From Myxococcales bacterium (lineage in GTDB: Bacteria; Myxococcota_A; Polyangia; Polyangiales; Polyangiaceae): a stretch of 64,000 nucleotides of DNA. Positions 40,308 through 50,100 of the stretch are shown piece by piece. Both the position numbers and the translations under genes were made by a program. The notes below the pieces were generated by a model. It did no database searches and was not told where the DNA came from. It was given only the letters and a program-made list of their open reading frames with translations. The DNA lies in contig SECP01000023.1 in assembly GCA_004193285.1 (NCBI GenBank), positions 62,001-126,000 on the forward strand, given 5' to 3'. The first letter of the stretch is position 1. Each line of letters begins with the position of its first letter.

Positions 40308-41012
40308 ATGAAACGAGCTCTGTTGGTCGGCGTCGGGACGCTCTTCATCCCCGCGCTGGCGCACGCGGAGGGGTCGGTTGCCCCGAGCGCGGCCTTGGAT
40401 CCGGACGCACCGCCGCCCTCCGTTCACCTGGTCGACGACTCGGACCCCGAGCCCACGTTCACCCCCCGCGCCAAGGACCTGCTCGGCTCGCACGTGCTCG
40501 TGGGCGCGGGCATCGCCCCGGCCTGGTCGATCGGTGAGCTCGGCAGCCGCCTGCCCACCACCCGCGGGCTGGGAGTTGGCTTCAGCGCGCGCGCTGACGC
40601 GGGCTTCGGTATCAGCCGGTCGGTCGTCGTCGGGGCCTGGGGCGGCTTCTCCGGCTTCAGCGACGGTCGCCGCTGCGACTCTTGCTCGGGCCGCGCGCTT
40701 TCGGTCGGCCCGTTCGTTCGGTACCACCTCGCTCAGGGCTTTCGCTTCAATCCGTGGCTGATGATGGGCGCCGCCTACCGCCAGCTCAGCTTCGTGGACG
40801 CGTCCGGCGACCGCCAAAAGTTCAGCGGCGTGGAGTGGCTGCACCTGGAGCTCGGCGCGGACTACTACGCCCTCTCCGGCGTGGGTTTCGGGCCCTACGG
40901 CGCTCTCGGCCTCAGCACGTACGGCTCGCGGCCAGATGCGGCCGGCGACGCGAGCGTGAACGTCGACCTCAGCGTCGGCCTGCGCTTCTTCCTCGATCTG
41001 CCCGGCCGCTGA
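40308..41012 (+). CDS. Small outer-membrane beta-barrel protein
   Basis: This is a 234-residue protein. A signal peptide is cleaved after AHA-E21. After a ~30-residue acidic/Pro linker the chain alternates polar and aromatic residues in strands (SHVLVGAGIAPAW, GVGFSARADAGFGISRSVVVGAWG, FGPYGALGLSTYG) and ends in ...VGLRFFLDLPGR, consistent with an 8-stranded OmpA/OmpW-like barrel. A C-x2-C (CDSC) lies in a surface loop. The family is not identified. It lies at the downstream end of the giant TPR gene in convergent orientation, so it belongs to a separate transcript, even though Glt machines contain outer-membrane barrels. Confidence 0.7.
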   Translation: MKRALLVGVGTLFIPALAHAEGSVAPSAALDPDAPPPSVHLVDDSDPEPTFTPRAKDLLGSHVLVGAGIAPAWSIGELGSRLPTTRGLGVGFSARADAGFGISRSVVVGAWGGFSGFSDGRRCDSCSGRALSVGPFVRYHLAQGFRFNPWLMMGAAYRQLSFVDASGDRQKFSGVEWLHLELGADYYALSGVGFGPYGALGLSTYGSRPDAAGDASVNVDLSVGLRFFLDLPGR

Positions 41013-41082
41013 GCGCCGCGCCAGCGCGGGCCACCGCTAGGTGGCGCCACGAGGTGGCTCCACGACCGAGGTGAGGAACCGA

Positions 41083-41108
41083 GGTGAGGCGCTCACTCGC
41101 GCCTCACC
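41083..41108. terminator. Bidirectional hairpin between convergent genes
   Basis: GGTGAGGCGC and GCGCCTCACC form a perfect 10-bp stem around a TCACTC loop, midway between the convergent barrel gene and the giant TPR gene. It lacks T-runs, but its position and stability fit a shared terminator. Confidence 0.55.
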
Positions 41109-41123
41109 GCCGTCGCCGCCGCC

Positions 41124-44100
41124 TCAACCGGCGGCGACTTGTATGCCGAGCACGCGTCGTACCTGCGTGTACTGCTCGCTGACGAAGTAGAGCAGCAGCT
41201 CCTTCATCTTGTCCGCCGCCGAGAGGTCACCCGGCAGCTGCTGCTCGGCGCCGATCAGCTTCTTGGCGATCTCCAGGTCGCCGGAGACGATGAGACCGGC
41301 GCGGCACGCGGTCAGCTCGACGGCTTGATTCCAGCGCTTGATGTTGGCCTTCGCACCTTCTTCGATGAAGCGCTTGACCACCATGCGGAGGCCCTCGAGC
41401 TGCACGGGCTGCATGTACTTGGCCAGCTCCTGCGCAGTTGCGCGGATCTGAGCGAGCATGTCTTGAGGAAGCGGCGTCTGCGGCGCCGCGATCATGACGC
41501 CCGCGTACAGCATGATGGTGAGCTCCGCCTGCGTCGGGAACAGCGTGCGGATGTAGTGCTCACCACGGTAGAGCGCGAGGTGCTTGCCGCACATGAACGT
41601 GAGCTCTTGCGGTTGGAAGCCGGTCAGCACCGTCTGGCCCGCCACGGAGGCTTGCGGGATCGAAGGGACTGCGACGATGGCGCCGGGCACGTCGTTGCGC
41701 ACGTACAGGTCCGGGCTCTGAACACCCAGCACCTGCGCCGCCCAACCGAACGTTTTGGCAAACGTGACGGTGGAGGTCGCCGGATCCTGCTTGAAGCGCT
41801 TGTCCAGCACCGGCGTCTTCCCCTGTGCTTGCAGCTGCGCGACCTTCGCCTGCAGCGCGGCCGGGTAGATCATCTCGAAGATCTTCGAGACGTACAGGTT
41901 CTCGTCCGAGTGGAAGACGTACTTGACCCAGTGGTCGTTGGAGAGCCGGCCCTTGACCGCCAACATGCCCTGCGGCCTGTAGTCGTCGAAGAACCGTTTC
42001 TCTTCCTCGTCCGCCTTGCGCAGGAACGCCATGGCGGCCGCGAGGCACCACGCTTCGTCGTACGACTGCTTGTGCAGGTACAGGCGATAGAGCGCGCGGT
42101 ACGGATCGATCTTGAGCGGGTCGGCGTCCAAGATGGTCCGCTGCTCGGCGATGGCTTCGTCCCAGCGCTCGCTCACCTCGTAGAGCTCGGCCAAGATCTG
42201 GTGCACGGTGACCTCCCCCGCCTTCACGGAGGATGCCATCTTGAACGCTTCTACCGCCGGCTCCGTCTGCTGCAGACGGTCGCGGTAGATGAGGCCGAGC
42301 TGGTGCCAGAGGGTGAACTCCAGGTCGTTGTTCCCCTTGCCCGCGATGCGGTGGAGCATCTTGCGGTACGCCCGCTCGAGCTGCTTCCAGTTCTTCTGCT
42401 GGGTGAGGATCTTGTTGATGCGCTCGAAGGACTCCAGGTAGCTGGGGTTCAGGTCGAGAGCGTCGTTGAACAGCTCCACCGCCCGATCGCTGTCCTCGAT
42501 CTTGTCGCGGTAGATTTGAGCCTGCGTGAAGACGTAGCGGGCTTTGATCTCCGTCTTCGTCTCCATGTCTGCGATCGACACGAGGGTGTCGACCATCTTC
42601 TGCCAGTCCGCCGCCTGCTGGTAGAGCTGCAGTAGCTTGTGCAAGAGCACGTGGTCGACGGGCTTGAGGTCACGCGCCTCCTCCAGTGCCTCGATCGCCT
42701 TCTGCGGGTTCTTCTCCTTTTCGGACCAGATGTCTCCGATCTCGACCAGGACCTTGAACCGCTCCTCGCCGTCGAACACGCTGTCCAGGATCTGCCGCTT
42801 GTAGGCGGCGACCTGCTTCCAGTCGTTGCTCTTGGCGTACACGTCCACCAGCGCTTCGAGCGTCGGGCGGTGCTCGCCGTTGAGGCCGAGCGCCTTCTCG
42901 AAGTTGTTGATGGCTTGCTTGGCCTGCCCTTGCTCGCGCTTGATGCAGCCGAGCCGGTAGTAGACGTCAGTCCGACTCTCGGTGTCGGACTCGTCCAGCG
43001 CCGTGAGCACCTTCTGGTAGTTGGTGAGCGCGCTGGGCCAATCCTGCAGGCGGAAGGCGACGTCCGCGATCCCGCGGATGGTCTCCTGATCCGTCAAGTC
43101 CAGCTGGTTGGCGGTTTGATAGGCCTTGAGCGCCTTGTCGTTGTTGCCGAGGGCCGCGTGGACCTTGCCGAGCAGCTTGTAGAACGTGTGCTGCTCGCCG
43201 CGCTCACGATTGCGGCTCTTGCGAACCAGGAGCTCCGCCAGCGGCTCGGCCTGCGCCCAGCGCTCGGTGCGGATGTACTCCTCCACCAGCGGCAATGCCG
43301 CTTCCTCGCTGTCTTGATCGCACTGGATGGCAAGCTCGTAGGCTTGCACCGCGAGCTCGTGCTCGTTGAGCATCTCGTCGCGCAGCTTGCCGAGCTCGAC
43401 GAGGAGCTTGGAGCGTGCCCGCGAAGATTGCGTGTTCGACTGCTCTTGATCGAGGTAGCGCGCCGCGCGATCCCAATCCTGCTCGTCGATCGCGATGGTG
43501 CGGAGCGCGGCTAGCGTCGGGAGGTGCGCCGGATCCAGGTCCAGCGCCATCTCGAAGCGCTCCTGCGCTTGCCCGCGGTCGCTCAGCTTGTCTTCGAGCG
43601 CCTTACCGATGCGGTAATACATCTCGACGCGCTGCGCGCCGTCGCTCGTCAAGTCCGCGACGCGGGTCATCGCCTCGATGGACTGCGCGGCGTCACCCTG
43701 CTTCTCGTAGAGCTTGCTGAGCGCTTCGAGGGCGGGAACGTTCGTGTCGTCCAGGTCCACGATGTTGCGGTAGGCGTCGATGGCGCGATCCACGTCGCCC
43801 ACTTCTTCCGCATAGACCTGGGCGATGGCGCCGTAGAGCTCGACCTTCGTCGCGGTGCCAGCGGCCTCACTGATGTGGCGCTCGTAGGCGTTGATCAGAT
43901 CCAGCCACTGCTTGAGGCGGCGGTAGCAGCGCTCCAGCCCCTGGTACGCGCGCTCCTCCGCGGGGAAGATCTCGAGCGCCTGCTCGTAGCGTTGCGCCGC
44001 CACGTCGAACTTGAGGAAGTGCTCCTCTTGGTGCTGCGCGATCTTCAGCAGTACCTCGACGCGCTCGCGCTCCGTCTCGACGACGTCCAGCTGCCGCTCC

Positions 44101-47100
44101 AGGATCTGGACCAAGTCCGGCCAGTCCTGCACCGTCTGGTAGACGCGCTCGAGTCCGCGCAAGGCGACGATGTTGCTGCCGTCTAGCTCGAGCACCTCGC
44201 GGTAAACCTTACCCGCGCGATCGAAGTCGCCGAGCGAGGCTTCGTAGAGGTTCGCCATCCGCAGCTTGGTCGCGGCTACGTCCTCGGCGTTGTGCAAGCC
44301 GTTCACCTTGCTGGCCAGGATCTTGACCAGCTCGGGGTAGTTCTTGCTCTCTTCGTAAACGACCTCGAGCGCGCCCAGCGGCGGCAAGTAGTGCGGGTCG
44401 ATGTCCAGCGCGCGGCGGTAGAACGCGAGGCCCTGGTCGGGCTGGTTCATGTGCTTGTGGAGGAGCTCGCCCATGTCGAACTGGATGGCCTTGCGGTCGT
44501 CGTTCGAGACCGCGACGTCCAGCGCGCGCTGCAGCGTCTCCCCGACCTTTTGCCAAGCGGCGTTCAGGCGGTGGATCGCCGCCATCTGGCGCAGCACCTG
44601 AACGTTGTTCGGGTCCAGCGCCATGATCTGCTGGTAGTAGGGCTGCGCGTAGTCCGGCCGATCGAGGTCCTCGCCGTACCACTTGCCGAGGCGCAGGCAG
44701 AGTTGGATCTTCGCCTTCGGCTCGGTCTGCTCCGGCAGCCAAGCATTGGCGGAGTTGATCAGCTCCCCCCAGCGGTTCGTGGCTTGCGCCATGCGCTCGA
44801 GGTAGCGAGCCGTCTCGTCGTCGCCGAAGTCTTCGCTGAAAGCGTTGACCAAGGCGTCGAACGCCTGATTCTTGTCGCCGATCTTCTCCTCGAAGACGCG
44901 GGCGATGCGGCGGAGCAGATCGTTGCGCTCGGCGACGGTCTCCCGCGTCTCCAGGCGGTTGAGGTACAGCTCGACGAGCGTCTCCCAACGGCCAGCGGCG
45001 GTGTGAAGGCGCTCCAGCGCCTCGAACGCCTCTTGGTGGGCGGGATCTATCGCCAGGATCTTCTCGAAAGCGGGAGTCGCCGAGTCGTAGTCGTTGATCT
45101 CCTTCTTCCAGATCTCGGTGACCTCGAGCAGCTCGCGGATCTTTTCGTTCGGATCCTCGAGCGCTTCGGCGCGCTGCATCTTCACGCCAACGACGTCCGT
45201 CGCTCGCTCGTCGGCGCGATAAATCGCCTCGAGCTCGGCCATGGCCTCGAAGTCCCCGGGGTCGACCTCCAGCAGCTTGCGCCAGGCCTCCGCTGCGTCG
45301 TACGGCTGCGAGAGCTGCGAGCCGTAGGTCTTGCCGAGCTCACGGTAGATGCTCTTCAGCTCCTCCGCGTCGAGCAAGGCCGCCGCGCGATCGATGGTCG
45401 CGTGGAGAGCGGCCACGAGCTCTTGGGGATCTTGGCGCGTCCGCCAGACATTGGCGATCGCCCGCAGCGCCGCCACGTTCGAGAAGTCGATGTCGAGAAC
45501 GCGCTGCCAAGTCTCGAGCGCTTCGTCGTCACGGTTCAGACGCTCCGCGAACAAGCGCGCGCGCTTCGTCAGCGCGAACACGCGGTCGTCGTCTCCTTCG
45601 GCGATGTCGAAATGGCGGTCCAGCACGTCCGCCAGCTCGGCCCACTTACCCTGCTGCTCGTACAGCTCAGCCAGGGCGCGGAGGGCCTCGGGGTCCTCAC
45701 CGCGCAGGTCCAGGACGCGCTTCCAGCCCTCGATCGCGCCTTCGATGTTGCCGAGCTTGCCCGCGGAGAGGTGCGCGATCTTCGCGCGGATCTCCGCCTC
45801 TTGGACGTCACCAGCCGCGTTGTCCAGCTCGCGCTGGTACACCGTGCTCAGCTCTTGCCAGGACTCGTTCTGCTCGTAGATCCGGCCGAGCGCAGCGATC
45901 GCTTCTTCGTTCGTCGGCGCCAGCTTGTCGAAGATGACGCGGTGCGCGCGAATCGCGTCGTCGAGCCGCCCCAGACGCTCCTCGTAAACCTGGCCCAGGC
46001 GGCTGTACAAGTCGACCTTGTCCAGCGTGTCCTCCGCGGCCACCGCGCGCTGCTCGAGCACGCCCGCGAGCTCTGGCCACTGCTCCAGCGAGCTGTAGAT
46101 GCGGTCCAGGTTGGCGAGCGCGTCCTTCTCCTGCGGCTCCACCGTGAGCACGTAGCGGTACGTCTCCTCCGCCTTGGCTACGTCCGCCAGCTCCTCCTCG
46201 AACACGCGCGCGAGGCGCTTGCCGATGGCGGCCTGGGTCGGCGCGTCCACGCCCTCGATGGAGAGCACGTCCGCGTAGGCGTTGGCGAGCGGCTCCCAGC
46301 CGCCGTCCAACATGCCTGCGAGGCGCTCGATCTCTTCACTCGTACGTTCGTCGAGCGGCGCTTCCTTGATGGCGCGCACGTGCACGTTGAACGCGAGCAC
46401 CGGATCCAGCAGTCGCTCTTCCGCGTCCTCCGCGATGCGGTGGTACATGGCCACCCGCTGCGCCGGGTCCGTGGTGTGCGCGAGCTCCGCCTCTCGGACG
46501 CGGATGAGCTTGTCCCACTCGCTCGTAGATTGGTAGAGCGGCTCGAGAATTTCGCCGATTTCCAGCTGCTTGGTGCCGGATTCGAACAAAGCCTCCAGCG
46601 CGCGCAGCGTGTCCTCGTGCTCGGGGGCGGCGCTGATCACCTCGCGGTAAGCGGCGATCGCCTTGTCGAGATCCCCCAGCCGAGACTGGTAGACCTGACC
46701 GAGCCGGAACTTGAATCCCAGGATCTCGTCCGGGCTCTGGCCAATCTCGCTCTCGCGAACGAGCACCTCGGCCAGATCCGGCCAGCGCTCCATCTGCGTG
46801 AAGAGCCGGTCCAACGAGCGGACCGCAACCTGATTCTCCGGGTCCTTCTCCAAGACCAAGCGGTAGCGAGCCACCGCTTGCTCGAGGCTCTCCAGCTGTA
46901 CTTCGTAGATCTGCGCCGTGCGCAGACCGAGCTCGACGAAGCGCTCCGGCTCACCGTGCAGCTTGTCCAGCTCTTGATCGTAGAGCTGAGCGACCGCCGG
47001 CCAGCGGCCGATGACGTTGGCGAGCTCTTCGAGCGAGCTGAGTGATTCTTCGTTCTGGCTGTCCGCGGCGATGGCGCGAGCGTAGGTCTCGAACGCGCGC

Positions 47101-50100
47101 GCGTGATCGCCCAGGCTCTGCTGATGCAGCCGCGCGATGCGGTGCAAGAGCTCGACCTTTTGGAACGGGTCGTCGGCGAAGCGAACCGTGACCTCGAGCA
47201 CGCTGATGAGGCGGGGATAATCGCCCATCGCGTCGTACACGGGCTCCAGCACCGAGGCGGCCGCGAGCGGCGCGCGTTCGCCGTTCTTGATGCCCTCGAG
47301 GGCGTTCAAGGTCGGCGTATGGTCGGGCTGAGTGCCGAGGATTTCGCGGTAGAGCTCGACCGCGCGGTCCACGTCGTTCAGGTGCTTCTCGTAAAGCTCC
47401 GCGATGCGGTACTGGAAGCTGACGGCCTCGGCGGCGTCCGCGGTGAGCTCCGCCTCGTGCTGAAGGATGCTGAGCAGCTCTTGCCAGTTGCCGGCAGTCT
47501 GGAACAGCACGTCCAAGCGGCCGAGCGCAGTCAGGTCGTCCGGATCGAGCTCGAGCACCTTTTGATAGGTGTCGATCGCTCGTCGAACGTCGGAGAGCTC
47601 GCGCTCGTAGACAGCGCCGACCTGGTAGAAGATGAGCTTCTTCTCTTCCGGATCCGCGACCAGGTCCGCCTTCTTGGAGTAGACGGAGAGCAGCTCTTCC
47701 CAGCGCGACAAGCCGAGGTACAGCTTGATGAGCGAGTCGATGCTGCGCAGGTCCTCGCCATCGAGCTCGAGGATCTTCAGGTAAACGGCGATGGACTGCT
47801 CCTGCCGCTCCAGCACCTCTTCTTCGATTTGAGCTGCCTGATACAGAGCGTACTTCTGCTGGTCGACGTCCTCGAGGATCTCCGCCTTTCGCTGCAAGAT
47901 CAGCGACATGTCGGCGTAGCGCTCCGCGGACTGGAACAAGCCCTGGAGGGATTCGGCCGCGGCGAGGTTCGTCGGGTCGATGCTCAACACGCGGCGGTAC
48001 AGCTCGATCGAGCGATCCACGTCGCGCACCTCGAGCTCGTACACGCGCGCAGCCGAGCTGTACAAGCGGGAGCCGATCTCCGGATCCTGCTGTGCGCCGG
48101 CAAGCTGCTCGAACACGCGCGCCAGGTCTTGGAAGCGACCGGTCGCGCGGGCTAGGCGGTCCAAGCCCTCCTGCGTGGAGTCGTTGGTCGGGTCGGCGGC
48201 GAGCGCGCGGGCCAGAGTCTCGAACGAAGCGTTCAGGTCTCCTGCGGCGTCCTCGTGCAGCTGCGCGATTTGATGGAGCAGCTCCACCTTGCGCTCGGGG
48301 TCGGCGGTGCGAGCGACCTGCACCTCGTGCACACCGATGAGCTTCTGGTAGTCGCCCTGGGTGCGGTAGAGCGGCTCGAGGATCTCGGCGATCGCGAGCG
48401 AGTGCGCTTGCGATTGTCCCAGGCGCTCGAGCGCAGCCAGCGCGGTTTGGTTCGTCGGGTCACGATCGAGCACCTGGCGGTAGCCTTCGATCGCGGCGTC
48501 CACCTGGCGCATCTCCCCTTCGCGGAGCGCCGCCAAGCGGAGCATCAAGCCGAGTTGCGACTCGTCCGTGTCGGCCAGACCGAGCTGCGTCTCCAGGTTC
48601 TCGGCGAGGTCGTTCCACAAGCCGCTGCGCGACAGCAAGCCGTCGAGCTGGTGGAGGGCCACCTGGCTCGTCGGGTCGAGCGAGAGCACCTCGCGGTACG
48701 CCGCGATGGCTTCGTCCGGCTTGCCCAGCTTCTCTTCGTAGACCTGGGCCATCTGAGCGTAGATGGCCTCCCGGTCGCTCGCGTCTTGCGCGAGCTCGAT
48801 GCGCTTGCGGAAGACGCCGATCAGCTCCTCCCAGTGACCGGTGCGACGGTAGAGGGCGTCCATCGCCTGCAGCGCCTCGGCGTCCGCGGGGTCCAGCGCC
48901 AACACCTTTTCGTAGCTGCTCGCGGCCTCATCGACCTTACCTAGCCGCTCTTCGATCGACGCTAGGCGCATCCAATACTGGCGCGCGAGGTCAGGGTCGC
49001 TGAGCGAGCCGGCCACTTCGTTGTAGATCTGGATCAGCTGGTCCCAAGCACCGGCTTGCTCCGCGAGCTGCTCGAGCTCCAGGCGCGAGTCCGCCAGGCT
49101 CGGGTCTTCCTTGAGGGCGCGCGCCTGCGCGTCCAGCGCGCGGTCCAGCGCGCGCAGCCGCTCCGCCGCGACGAACGCGATCTTGCGCAGCAGCGAGACC
49201 TTGCGCTCCACCTGCGCGTCGCTGGCGGCCAAAATCTCGAGCGCCCCGATGAGCTTCTCCCAGTCTTCACGGGCTTCGTAGATGCCCTCGAGGATCGCGG
49301 CGGCGTCCGCCTTGAGCCCCTTCTTCTTCAGCATCCCCTCGAGCGCGACGCGCGCGCCTTCGTGATCGCCGTTGATGAAGAGAATCTCGCGGTAATTGTC
49401 GAGCGCGGCCCGCTCGTCGTCCAAGTGGTCCAGCAGGGTGCCGGCCAAGCGGTACTTCAAGTCGACCAGCACCGCTTCGTCGCCTTCGAGATCGATGCGT
49501 TGCCGCAGGACCTCCGCATAGCGGTCCCAAGCCTTGGTCTTGGCGTACAGCGAGTCCAGCGCGGCGAGGGCGGTAGCGTCCGCGGCGTCGTCCTCGAGCA
49601 CGGCCTGATAGGTGTCGACCGCGGCCGCGGCGTCGCCCATCTGCCCCTCTTGAAGGCGCGCAATCTCGTACAGGATGCGCTTGCGCTCTTCGGGGTCGCT
49701 GGCGAGCTCGCGCTTCTTCGCGTACACGTCCAGCAGGTCCTTCCACCGCTCGGTATGGCGGTAGAGCTGCTCTAGCGCGTGCAGCGCGGTCGCGTTGTCC
49801 GGCTCCTTCTCGTAGACGGCGCGGTACTGTGCGAGCGCGTCGTCCACCCGCGACACCTGATCCACCAGCACGCGGCCAAGCTTCAGGCGAAGCGCGCTTT
49901 CGGTGAAGGCGTCCCCGCTGTCCTCGGCGGAGTCGATGGCGGCCTTGTACGCCGCGATGACGGCTTCCCAGTTGCCGGTGGCAGCGGCGGTGCGCTCCAA
50001 GTCGGCCTGGCTCTGCTCGTCTCCGGGCGCGATCTCGAAGGCGGCCGAATAGCGCTCGAACGCCTTGGCCTTGTCGTTGATGCGGCCTTCGTAGAGCGAA

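Noticed and set aside
44292..47045. 917-residue open frame antisense to the giant TPR gene
   Set aside because: It is the complement of highly regular TPR codons in GC-rich DNA; composition (Leu/Val/Arg/Gln/His-rich) and lack of any domain mark it as a shadow. The same applies to other long antisense frames at 41139-42635, 50973-52520, 54609-56255 and 56663-58441.
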